Of a DNA stretch of 64,000 nt, positions 45,736-56,700 are shown piece by piece (position 1 is the first letter of the stretch; each line of letters opens with the position of its first letter). The notes beneath the pieces were generated by a model, which saw nothing but the letters and a program-made list of their open reading frames with translations, did not search any database and was not told the DNA's origin. The translations under genes and the position numbers were made by a program. Source of the DNA: Sanderia malayensis (lineage: Eukaryota; Cnidaria; Scyphozoa; Semaeostomeae; Pelagiidae); contig RQOL01000729.1 in the NCBI GenBank assembly GCA_013076295.1, positions 1,550,001 to 1,614,000 of the forward strand. The letters run 5' to 3'.

Positions 45736-46188
45736 TCATCTTCCTTTTTTTGCAAATAACATTCCGAGTAAAATGCCAGTCAAAGCCGCAGCCCCACCAG
45801 CAACACCAACCATGGCAATGCCAAATAGGCCATCCTTCTTCATGTCCTTATCGATTAGGTCTTGTAGTTGCTCTGCTTGGCGATTATTTGGCTCTATGGT
45901 TAATATCCGTTGGACAAACTTCAACGCCACTGAATACTCCTTGAGTTTGTAATGGGCAAAGCCGAGGTAAAATAAAAAGTCTCTTTGGTCGCATCCTCGC
46001 ATGCACAAGTCATTAAATAAATCGATGCCTTTCCTGATATCGTCTTTGTACTTGCTGCGAACTAAACAGTAAGCATATTGGAACTGCGTGTCCGTGGAGG
46101 CACGGCCTAACTTCTCTTCGCTCAAGTACTTATCTTCGAATTTCTTGAGGTCTTCATTTGTAACGTAATCGTTTACCAATACGTCCAT
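45736..46188 (-). CDS. FIS1: Mitochondrial fission 1 protein
   Basis: 150 codons without introns (human FIS1 has 152 residues). The cytosolic TPR-like bundle shows TQFQYAYCLVRSKYKDDIRKG, the FIS1 hallmark, then DFLFYLGFAHYKLKEYSVAL and AEQLQDLIDKDMKKDG. Residues about 120-145 form a Gly/Ala-rich tail anchor (GLFGIAMVGVAGGAAALTG) followed by a basic end KKGR, as needed for insertion into the mitochondrial outer membrane and peroxisomes. FIS1 helps recruit fission and mitophagy factors. It lies 315 bp downstream of UFSP2 on the same strand. Confidence 0.97.
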   Translation of the reverse strand: MDVLVNDYVTNEDLKKFEDKYLSEEKLGRASTDTQFQYAYCLVRSKYKDDIRKGIDLFNDLCMRGCDQRDFLFYLGFAHYKLKEYSVALKFVQRILTIEPNNRQAEQLQDLIDKDMKKDGLFGIAMVGVAGGAAALTGILLGMLFAKKGR

Positions 46189-46503
46189 CTTCTTGGCCTT
46201 TTCCTTTCGGACTGTTGCGTTGTTTTTTCTCGGAATGGCCTATCACGTAGTTACGTCATGTAATTACGTCATCGGCATAAATTTAGACCAGCAGATACGC
46301 AATACTTATAAATAGATATGTTTCAACGGGCAATTTCACTATGCAAGAAGCTCAATAAAAAAGAATTCAAAATATAGAAGGCAGATATTCTTTCACATTC
46401 ATAAATTTCTAGCAGGGTAATCTAAATGCACTAATATATTATTGTCAATTCTTGCTGCAAGCCCTTGAATTACGATATTTAACCCATCAAATATTAACCA
46501 TTA

Positions 46504-48354
46504 TCAAATTTTATTTGGCCTCTGAGGCAGGCACATGTTATAATGCACAGTTTGATCCCAAAATTTTGGTCCTTTCCAACCGCACCAGCCCTTGTCTTGA
46601 ATAGTTTTCAAATTTTCACCACCAGTATAATGAGGATCGAGTATGAGAAACTTGATATCACCGGACGATTCATTGAAATGAACTCCCAAAATTGTGTGGG
46701 CAAGGACCCCACCCCCAATCATAACAGGGGTGCCCTGATTTTTGAAATGATCCAGCAATTCTCTTCCCTTATATGCCATTTCTGCTCCAGTCGAAACGTG
46801 AAGTATCTTTGATGATACATCAATCAATTTTTCAAGACAAAGGCTGACCTCGAAGGAACCAATCCATTGTTTAGAGCCAATGAAATTCTTTGGTTTGTCC
46901 CCGACAGCAAAAAGGGCTTCTTGAATCTCCTTGTGACTTGGAACGGGCTTATTCACAAAACATTGCAGCTTGAACCATGAGCAGATAGTTTGCAGCGACC
47001 GATAAGCACAGCCCCAGCCGTCATCATTAAAGCGATCTTGCATGTAGTGATGGTAGGCATATCTTCCGTTAACAATGGCGCATATTCCATCCTCTATCCC
47101 AGACTTCAAATTAATGTGTGAATTTATGAGATACTCACTCTGCAAGCAGTGGAAATGATTCTGTTCCTTCATTAACAGCGGTTGTCGATTCGGAAGAAGA
47201 AACAACTCGTGTAGGACCTTTCTTTTTTCAACCAAATCATCATCTGTGATTTTACGCCCATGTATGTCACACTGAGGATAGACAACCGTTATCATGTGAT
47301 TTAGAGAATCCAACGTATAGTGGTAGGCCTTCATTTCTTGAAAGCTAGAATTTCCATTTCGATGGGCAGTCGATAGAATGACATGCTTCGCCTGAATGCA
47401 AAGAGCATTGACACATCTAGAGATGAAATCATTTTTACTGCATTCCTTCCCCGCAAAAACAAGAGTGTCGAGATTCAATTTGAATTGAAGATACTCTTCA
47501 GACACGGAGCTAAACATTAACAGTGGACAATAAACATCGCCACCGCTGAGGCTACTATTTTCACACATGCTTGTGAGTAGCCTCAATTCGGACACACAGT
47601 CAACATTGTTTTTCTTTTTAACATTTTCAATTGTATCTGACCATGTTTCATTTGATGTTGTCTTAGAAATGATCGCATTTGAATCTTTAAACATCAATGC
47701 GACTGGATGGTCTTTGATTTTATTGATCACTCTTTGGCACTCCTGCTTAATAAGGTCATCAGATTTGCCAATGCTAATCTCACAAGTGATAGACCCTCTT
47801 AATCTGAACACCAATCTGTCCTTCATCCATTTGTTACCAACAGAATCATCAAGCAGCATTGTTATTTTCTGGCAATGGTTGTTTTCGTTGGTCAGGTTGA
47901 GCAAACTGCTCTCGAACTTTCCTTCTTTATCTTGCTTGTAAATTAAAATATTAGCAGGTGATTTTTTAAAACTGCATTCCCCAAGAAATGATGATATTTT
48001 TTGCTCAGTTGATTTTGTGAGGTGATGTTTCACAAACTCAGCGCCAAAGAACACACCGATTATATCAACACCTTCGGGAAGATGTGCAAAAATATCATTT
48101 TGGAGAGCGTCTTTTTCTAGCTTTGAAATTATATTATTGGCAGGTTGTAAAATATCATATTTATCAACACATTTCATGGCTCCTATAATGTTAAATGTAT
48201 CGTCCTTGACACCACCAATTAAAAATCCCCAGGATTTATCATTTTCTTTGTTTATTTTCCTGGCAACAGCAGTGTCAAATTTTACCAGAATTTCACCCAT
48301 TTGGGCAAGATTCGAATGAGAACTTTTACCAGTTGTGAAGTCTTCGTCCGCCAT
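46504..48354 (-). CDS. UFSP2: Ufm1-specific protease 2
   Basis: 616 codons without introns. The C-terminal papain-like protease domain carries the catalytic cysteine in NDDGWGCAYRSLQT (Cys449) and the Asp-Pro-His motif in LILDPHYTGG (Asp573, His575). The Cys-to-His spacing of 126 is what I recall for human UFSP2 (302/428). The end YNMCLPQRPNKI also fits the family. UFSP2 matures the ubiquitin-like protein UFM1 and removes it from targets such as ribosomes at the ER. The protein is about 147 residues longer than human UFSP2 (469), the extra length being on the N-terminal side; its first part (EILVKFDTAVARKI, WGFLIGGVKD) may be a divergent MPN-like region (inference). It shares a short promoter region with SNRPE. 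Confidence 0.95.
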   Translation of the reverse strand: MADEDFTTGKSSHSNLAQMGEILVKFDTAVARKINKENDKSWGFLIGGVKDDTFNIIGAMKCVDKYDILQPANNIISKLEKDALQNDIFAHLPEGVDIIGVFFGAEFVKHHLTKSTEQKISSFLGECSFKKSPANILIYKQDKEGKFESSLLNLTNENNHCQKITMLLDDSVGNKWMKDRLVFRLRGSITCEISIGKSDDLIKQECQRVINKIKDHPVALMFKDSNAIISKTTSNETWSDTIENVKKKNNVDCVSELRLLTSMCENSSLSGGDVYCPLLMFSSVSEEYLQFKLNLDTLVFAGKECSKNDFISRCVNALCIQAKHVILSTAHRNGNSSFQEMKAYHYTLDSLNHMITVVYPQCDIHGRKITDDDLVEKRKVLHELFLLPNRQPLLMKEQNHFHCLQSEYLINSHINLKSGIEDGICAIVNGRYAYHHYMQDRFNDDGWGCAYRSLQTICSWFKLQCFVNKPVPSHKEIQEALFAVGDKPKNFIGSKQWIGSFEVSLCLEKLIDVSSKILHVSTGAEMAYKGRELLDHFKNQGTPVMIGGGVLAHTILGVHFNESSGDIKFLILDPHYTGGENLKTIQDKGWCGWKGPKFWDQTVHYNMCLPQRPNKI

Positions 48355-48531
48355 TTTGAGTGGAACGTGTATGTGTCAGCCTCGTTTCCATTTGATCCCT
48401 GCGGAGGAGCACTTCTCCATGCTTGCAATTTTCGAAAAAGGCAGACAAGGCGACAAGGGAATCGTGTAGAAATCGTATCCGAATTTACTAAAGTCTTTCT
48501 TGGTATACTGTTATTTACACACCACATCAAC
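48355..48531. promoter_or_regulatory. Putative bidirectional promoter UFSP2/SNRPE
   Basis: Only 177 bp separate the two start codons, in head-to-head orientation. It is more GC-rich than its flanks, and both 5' UTRs must lie within it. No TATA box is seen. Confidence 0.6.
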
Positions 48532-49479
48532 ATGTCGGGGAAGAAGGTACAAAAGATTATGGTGCAGCCTATCGTATCTTTTCAACTAATGTTGTTTGTG
48601 AAAATCTCGTAAAATATACTTCTTTGATAACATGCGGTGCGGCCATAAGGTTCTTTTAGGCCACCAACCTTTTGTTTCTGTACAACGCCATACTTTACTA
48701 TAATAATTATTTCTATTTTTTAACTGCGATTATTGAATACTCCACGTTCCTTAGCTTATTTCCAGAACCTAATTTTCAGGTATTTGCAAAATGTAAGTAT
48801 CAATTTATTATTTCTTAATTCTGTGAAGGCATTGTTGTTTTGTTGACTTTACATTGTTTTGTTGACATGACACAAATGCACTCACATGGTAGTTAATTGT
48901 TTGAAATATTATTGTCAATGTTAATATTAAATTGTCACTAATTTTTCAGAGAGCACGAATTCAGATATGGCTTTATGAACAAACAAACATGAGAATAGAA
49001 GGACATATAATCGTGGGTTTATTTTCTAAGTGCTCTCATTTTTATACTTTCCATTATTATTTGCTTCTGGTAGATTATAATTCTATGTTTATTTCCTTAA
49101 GGGTTTCGATGAATACATGAATTTAGTACTTGATGAGGCAGAGGAAGTTTACACAAAGACAAAAACTAGAAAAACTGTTGGTAAGAAATTATTATGATTA
49201 ACTCTTTATGTGTTAATAATTTCTTTATCAAGAGAAGGGGCTTAGCACAGCCTCCCTTTCAAAATGAGATTTTTGAATTCACCCCTTTTCTCCATCAAGT
49301 GTCTTTTTTCATAAGCCTCCCAGAATTCAACTAAGCCCCCTCCCCCAGGGCAGAGTAATGCTTCAATGGTAATCATCTAAGTCTCATTTTACGTGATTAA
49401 GTTTATTTCTCTTTTAGGGAGAATATTGCTCAAAGGTGACAACATAACTCTGATCCAGAATGCGCAAGGTGCTACATAG
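48532..49479 (+). CDS. SNRPE: Small nuclear ribonucleoprotein E
   Basis: Five exons, 48532-48573, 48766-48792, 48950-49012, 49102-49180 and 49418-49479, giving 90 residues (human 92). The protein reads [56 protein letters not shown] and [16 protein letters not shown], matching the Sm fold of SmE with its Sm1 and Sm2 motifs. SmE is one of seven Sm proteins forming the ring on spliceosomal snRNAs. Exon 2 is a 27-nt microexon encoding only NLIFRYLQN. Confidence 0.97.
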
Positions 49480-50136
49480 GATGCCATTGATAAACCTGTA
49501 CATTTTTGCATTGCTAAATACATTTCATAAACGTTAGAGGCAGGAGTAAGGTATAATCACCGAGTCTCCACACATCAACTTATGAACAACTGCTAAGTTC
49601 ACTTAAAGCAAGTAGCTCCAAACTAAGTATCTCTATAGGAGAAGTAACTATGAAGCATTGCTATTGTTGTTTTTATATTTCTAATTTTCTTTTATTTACT
49701 GGAAGCTTCCACCTCTCTTTTTCCACATTTGTTACAGAACAAAGACATTTCTTTGCATTTGTTTTTTATGATATCAATGAAGTCTAAACATGCACTGTCC
49801 TTACTGATATTTTATCACTCTGGCAACTAGCATGTATATGCCCATAGTAGTTTGCAGCTTTAATTGCAGTGTATTCATATTGGGAAGTTTTCCAGATTTC
49901 ATTGAACATTACATGGTATGTCCTTTATGTATTGGAAATCCTAAGTCCTGAAACATAAATTTGGCAGCCATTCTCATATTTATGGAATCCCTGTGGATAA
50001 CCTACCGAGCCGACGGTCGACCGAACGAAGCTACCGATCGGATTGAATCGAAACGAAACTGATACCGAACCGAAGGCGTGAAGCTGAACTGAACGGGAAG
50101 GTGTTTTGAGTTTTTGCTAATAGTTGTTTTGTCAAG
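49480..50136. other. Intergenic SNRPE to tetraspanin
   Basis: SNRPE 3' UTR and the upstream region of the tetraspanin gene. A GAACCGAA/CCGATCGG-rich patch lies at about 50005-50085. No other gene is recognised. Confidence 0.5.
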
Positions 50137-52942
50137 ATGGACATCCAGCCAGGGACCTCTCACGATGATGTAGATTTTGGATTAATTATGGACAAGCCTG
50201 CTAAGAATACTAAAGTTAGCACCGTTTTGAAATATACATTAGTTGCATTCACAACGCTGTTCTGGGTAAGTTTTTAGAAGGACTTCTTAGGCCGGTTGTT
50301 GCGGATATGTCTTGTCCTCAATGGGAGCGCGCGAGAATATATAATGCAGCGACTTTATACGTTTGACTTCTAATGAAGTTTTCACAAATATAAACGATGG
50401 TTGCATTTTAATATTGATAATTATATATTGTAATTGTATTTTGCAAAAAGAACGTTGATATCCGCTTGTTTGTTACCTTGAGCTTATGATTATATAGACC
50501 TTATGCTGAGATCAGACTTTAAACGCCATGTTTTATTCATTCCGTGTTACATTTTACATTTAATCCTCAACCAGCTTATGCTTTCTTCACTTTGAAAGCC
50601 AAAAACTATCGCGATTTTTCTAGTAATAAAATTCTACTATTTTCCAAAAAAATAAAGCATTAAGTTTTTGAAATGAACTATGCTATAAATAAACTAAAAA
50701 ATAACTAAACTATATTCTTTTCAATCCGATATTTTTGGAAAGCTGACTCATGCGTTGTCAATGTCTTGATAATCTGAAATTCACTTTAAAAAGTTACTTA
50801 TTTGGGAGATTATTAATTTGGGAGCTTAAACATTGTGCTGTGAAGAAATTTCAATGGATTGGATTTTGTTTGTTATTGTGAAACCCTCTAACAAATACCC
50901 ATTTAGTGCATTGCAATCCTTTATTTTTTATTTAATTTTGTATAATTTTGTCGTTGTTTGAAATAAGCAATATTGTATATTGAAAGTAGGTGGTCCATTC
51001 CCCTCCTTTAAAATTATTTTTCTCAACAATTTTGTAGTTGATTGGTGGAGCCTTTATTGGTATTGGGTCTTGGGCTGTCCTTCAGAAGACTGGCTATGAA
51101 GAAGTGTCAGATTTTGTTACGGATCCTGCTGTTATCATTATAACTGTTGGTGTTTCCGTCTTTCTTGTGTCATTCTGTGGCTGTGTGGGTGCCCTGAGAG
51201 AGAACATTTGTTTGCTGAGAACAGTAAGTCTATGTCATTTGATTTTGATATAATTTTTCGATTTTTGTTATACAGTTGAACCTCGATAAGTCGAACTCCC
51301 AAGGGCAAGAAAAATCTGTTCGATTTACCGAGGTTCACATATAAAGCATACAGAACAAGGGAAATGCAAAAATGACCGAGATTGGGGGAGTTGACTAAAG
51401 TGGTATTTGACTTATCAAGGTTCAACTGTATGTATTCGGATTGCCTGCTGATGAAGGGTAGCTTTCAAACTCTAACTTCACGATAATGTAGTTTATATTA
51501 TTGAAATTGTTTCAGTATGCCATAAATATATCAATATTTTAATGCTAATTTTCCTTATCAAGCAAAATGGAAGAATAAGAATTCTATTTTTTTATTTTTA
51601 GTATCAAGGGGTACTTGTTCTTATCTTGGTACTGCAGTGCATTGGAGGCATTCTTGCATTTTCATTCTGGCCTGAGGTATTGTCTCAATCTTCAGCTGAA
51701 TTTTTGTTTACAGTTGTATTTTGTATTTTCATATTTTTGTTGAATAAGTGTACGAAAACTGGAGCATTTTTCTATTTGTAAAATTTTGAATTTCCAGACA
51801 AAGAAGTTGTTGAACAATAAAGTGCAAGTGGCAATTAAGAAATACACAAGTAATCATGATCTGAGAAATCTGATTGATCGTATTCAGTATGAGGTAATCT
51901 GCTATTTACATTATCCAACTAAGCCATGCATTGCTTGTTATTGTTGTTTTTGTCTTGATATCACAATTCGTAATTTGAACATGTCACCATTTATAGTTCA
52001 AGTGCTGTGGCAGTACCAATACTGATGACTGGGATTGGAATCCTTACTTCAGCTGTGGTGCAACAACTATCCAATCATGCGGTGTACCATGGTCTTGCTG
52101 CTTGAGAAAGGTACTACTTATATTTATAGCATGTATTTCCTATGCTATCAACTCATAGTAAGATTTTGTTATATCCTTCTCTGGTTGTTTCTTTCAGTTT
52201 TTAAAATTTGATTTTTTCTGTTTTTTCCAGTTTCAACGAAACAAGCAGTGTGGCTACGGAATCAGGAGGAACAGACTTGTGAGTTGGTTTTTATTTTCAC
52301 TTTGTAATTACCTATTGCATGTATATATATTTAAAATTCTTTTAAATTCTTTAATTAAATCTGCCTGATGAGTGCATAACCACAAAACTAAGAGTTGCAG
52401 TGAATCATGCGTCTTTCTTACTGAATATTATTCTATTCTAAAATTCTTTTACATATATATATATATTCTCTGCATTTTAATTTGTTGTCTGTGTGGCATA
52501 GTTTTTAGATCAGTTGCACTACTAACAAATGGGAATTTTAGGAATATTTGCTTTAATCTGTGAAAATTTTTTATTTAGCGTTTGAAAATGGGTGAATATC
52601 TCCAGCTGGATACTTGCATGGATGTTGTTCTTCAATTTTTCAAAAACAACTTAGGAGCTGTTGCAGGGCTTGCGGTTGCTTGTACACTGCCATTTGTAAG
52701 TTTAAGTCTATTTTTATTTTTTAATATTTGTTGCATTTTTTTATTTCTCAATAGTTTGCTTGATCATTTCTATTTCTTAATCTCTAAAGGGGAGGAGTTT
52801 GCTTGCTTAAGACTTTATTGTAGTAGCACACCAAACTTCCACTTCTCCTATCCTTGATTTTTCTGTTTCATATTTGTAGATTCTTGGTGCTGTCATGACA
52901 CACATTCTTGTAAATCAAATTAAGAAGCAAATTGATGTGTAG
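50137..52942 (+). CDS. TspanC8-type tetraspanin
   Basis: Eight exons, 50137-50265, 51038-51223, 51602-51676, 51798-51893, 51997-52110, 52231-52278, 52579-52695 and 52880-52942, giving 275 residues. There are four membrane segments, with the large extracellular loop between the third and fourth. The loop begins FKCCGSTNTDDWDWNPYF and contains CGVPWSCC, QCGYGIR and DTC: eight cysteines in all, the mark of the TspanC8 subgroup (TSPAN5/10/14/15/17/33), which escorts the protease ADAM10 out of the ER and sets its substrate choice. The order of motifs follows TSPAN5-like members. Which vertebrate member it corresponds to is not resolved. Confidence 0.92.
51271..51430. mobile_element. TIR element (160 bp) with TA flanks
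   Basis: Ends CAGTTGAACCTCGATAAGTC and GACTTATCAAGGTTCAACTG are near-perfect inverted repeats flanked by TA, typical of pogo/Tigger-related MITEs. It lies in tetraspanin intron 2. Confidence 0.85.
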
Positions 52943-53787
52943 ACCCTGCGGATGAACTTGATAAACTTTATCTTGAAATATGTTCATCAGAGCTTTGCAC
53001 CATTACAAACAACCATACTTATGCCACTTTAACAGGAACTTTTTCAGTCACTCATTTTTCAAGAATTGTTTAGGCAACAATTAACAGATTAATGAGAGCA
53101 AATTCACTTATTAATGCACTCATTCTAATCTTTCTGAAGTAACTATCTGTTTACTCCTTGTCCTAAAGTACTCTTCCTTCATTGTATCATATTGATGTCA
53201 CTGCTTAGTTTTTTGCATCTACGATTTTTGCTTTAAACTTGTCAACTTCAAGTTGAATTGGCTAACAACTTAACACCGATACACTAATAATCCGTATTAT
53301 TTTCATTTTGTTTTTATTTAAATATGTAGCTAATTTGTGAACATTGTTGATTTACCATAATTTGTAGACATTTTGTAACGTTCTTTATCATGATAATCGA
53401 GATATTACCTCTGACTTTGCGAAATTTCTTTAAATTCCCAACCCAAAGTCAAAACAAATTGGTAACGCATCATCATCATCATTATTTTAAGATACTAACT
53501 CTTATGAGGCATGCCAGCAACAAAACAAGCTTCCAAACTAATACAAACAAATTATATACATGAAAAGAACGAAATACTTGTGTTGTGTAAGATTCATGTT
53601 GTGTGCAAAAATCTTTTGCTCTCTCTGTTGCATCATCATGCGAAAATTATACAGTGTTACATGAAGCACTCCCGATGCCAAATCCACACTGCAAATCCAA
53701 GCAGCAATTTTCAGTCATCTGGAAGAAGAAATAAAATTAATTTGAATTCTAGTGAAGATGCAGCAGTGAGACTTCATTCAGGCTAGG
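52943..53787. other. Intergenic tetraspanin to PATL1
   Basis: A short ATC microsatellite lies at about 53469-53483. No gene is recognised; the PATL1 5' UTR should lie in the last part. Confidence 0.5.
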
Positions 53788-56700
53788 ATGTCGGACAGTT
53801 TTTTTGGATTCGATACAAGCTTGCCGGTAAGGACGTATAATGATTTTCTTATCGCATTGTTAGTTTCAAATGAGGCTTGCTTTGCTTGCTTGCTTGGCCT
53901 AAACTGTTGCCACCGGCATCAGCCAGCGTGCCGCCTTAGGCCATTGTTTCTCTATCTTTGTCAGAAAATCTTAACGCCAGTACTAGCTACTGTAGAAACT
54001 CACATGTGCACGCGTTGTGTTGATGAGCTCGGTGGAATTTTCTCTTGCTTTGTAGGGCTTAAAATGTGAAGAAACAGGCATAGAAGAAGAGCTTGATCAA
54101 AAGAAATATGAAGTTACTAATAATATGAACACAAAAAATGATGAAACATTTAATATCGATATATCAGGTAACTTTATATACTACAGTATCCTACAATCAG
54201 TGAATTAAAATTACTTATCTTAAATTTTCCAATTACCAAATTTGAACATGCAAAACAGGGAGCTCAAAGTCATTCCAACTCAATTATCATTCAAGTTGTC
54301 AGGTTGAGAAGCTATTGAAGACTAGTGTTATTGGCGTTATTATATCAAAAGCATGGAAATTCAACTTATGACAGAATTTAAATTTTGTTATTTCCATCTA
54401 GCCATTAGATTATCAGCTATTGAGCAGCAGAGTGACAGCCTATTAGAAAACAGCAAAGGAAATAAAGTTACTGGTGTTTCTGTCAAAGAACTGCTGCAAG
54501 AAGAGTTTGATCCATCAGATGGTTTAATAAGCGTCGAGGAAGAACTCGAAGAAGAGGTATTTGAAGCTAGTTGTGTTTTGTGATGTAAAGTTAAGAGCTT
54601 ATACAACCTCAGATCAAGGATGTGAGAAACATTTGTAACATGGGGGCACGTGGCTCTGGTATGCCCTCCCCCATTCCTACATCTCTGTCTCAGATAATAA
54701 TAAAACAACTATAGAAAGCGTGGAAGTTGGGCATAGTGCTCCAAAGGTGACCATAATTCAATATGGTTGAACATTGGTCATTGACCAGAGAAAGTTGAGG
54801 GATTTAGATACTGGGAATTTCCAAGAAGAATTGTCATGCAAGCATGGTGTGATGTATGTCATGTAGCATATAGTCTATTTTGATGATGCTTATATTGTAT
54901 CTCCATCAATGTGGATATTCAGTAATACTGAACATCCACATTGAACTTTTCTGAACTTTATAAAAATCGTTTTCAACACCTTCAGAAAGTTTGAGCAATG
55001 AAATTGGGATATTGCTGTGAAAGTTTGAGTATTGCTCTGTAAAAAACTTTGTTATATAAAGTAACCTACAGTTAAATATAAGTAATATCCAAGCTAACAA
55101 GGTTGTTTTATTTTCTTGGGTAGTGTTTTAGGACGCATTAGCAGATGGTTGATTCTCTTAATTGACTTTTTCTTGCTGTTGTAGGAAATTATAGAAAACA
55201 GCATATCACAACTTGGTCTGGATGATGAACCAGATGAAAATAATGTAAAGCTGAAACCAAATGTTGACGATGACGTAGCATGGGGTTTAGCAGCAAAACC
55301 AATCCCTTTAGATGATTCTGCAATTTTCATGCAAGATTTGGTATGATTTTTGTTATTTTCTAATAATGGTGAAAACACAGTCGGATTCTGCTAAATTTGG
55401 TCTTACAAATGTTAACAAATGCTAAGAAGTACCTGCCTTAAACAAGTCTTATAGTAAGTAAGGATTTAGACTTAAATTTGAATTGAAAGGAGGCAATTGT
55501 CAGTTGGAGATGTCGCTAGATAGTTTGATGTTCAGTGTTCAGGTACAGAGAGCTGCAGTAGAATTGTTAAGCTAAGAATATCAGTCTGATTTCAAAGTCT
55601 GAGTTTTTGGTCAGAAAATAAACTGTAGTACATCTTTTTTGATTCGCAAAAAGTTGAATGTTAGAAACAACTGGGTGTGTGCTGTGTAAGCAAGGTATAG
55701 ATCCTGTACGTTGCTCCTGTCTGTTGTATTTGAATCTCATGTGAGCAATTGATAAAATGTTCTTGTTTACAGTTGTCACCTGATAAAAGAGGCATCTGGG
55801 CTTCACCTCAGAGCAGTGATAAAAGCATGAGCAATTCTCCACAGCATCCATCTAATAATGGACAGGTAAATTGTGTAGAATTAATTCAATTGCATGCATT
55901 AGTTTAATGTAATATCATATAATATAATAGAATAAAATACACCTTTAGCAGATCTTAGGCATACACTAACAACGGGGCCCCGTCCCAGAGGCATGCTAAT
56001 TAATCTCAAGCGATCGGTCACTTGAGAATAATTAAAATCCTATAAGGCGTAACATCCATTTGTCCGCACGCTACTAAATTGCATGTGTTGGAGCTTCTTT
56101 ACTGAGAAGGACCATGTTGTAATGGTGGAGATAAGGTGTTAAGAAATAAAATGTATTTGTAATAAGGCATAATGAAACTCCAAATCAGGAGAGCATTTAC
56201 TTGACAAAGTTAAATTGTTGTTTATTTGTATAATGTTAGTTTCTGCTTTTATCATCTGTTTACTCAAAGCAGTTTACAATGACCAGCTGTTTTTGAGAAT
56301 TGTACGGCCATCCTGAAAACACTTCACTGTCTTCTGCTGGCTGACGATTTTGTATTGAACCTCTCCAATGTGTGTGCTATTTGTCCCAAGTTCTCACAGA
56401 TCTATGCATTCATGTGCTTGGGTAGACATAATTTTTTAACGCGTTTCCTTTGCTGTTTCAGCCCGGTATTCTAAGAGACATATTTGGTGGGCCAAATGGC
56501 AGCAGAAGTGAGGCTAGCAGCGATGTTAGAGATGACGTCACTGCTGCACCCATCAAGGCAATCAGAGCAGAAGACCTAGAACGCGAGCTCACATCAAGCG
56601 GAAGAACTAACAGAGATGGTATGTATAAAAGTATCTTCATATGTTGCATTTACGGTATTATAGTTGTTGTAGATGTATTTCTCGCTTACTAATATACACA

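Noticed and set aside
45736..48354. UFSP2-FIS1 operon
   Set aside because: Same strand, but 315 bp apart, and with no clear spliced-leader acceptor that I can identify; not enough to claim polycistronic transcription.
50005..50085. GAACCGAA/CCGATCGG-rich patch as a regulatory element
   Set aside because: Too short and irregular to assign; it may be a degraded simple repeat.
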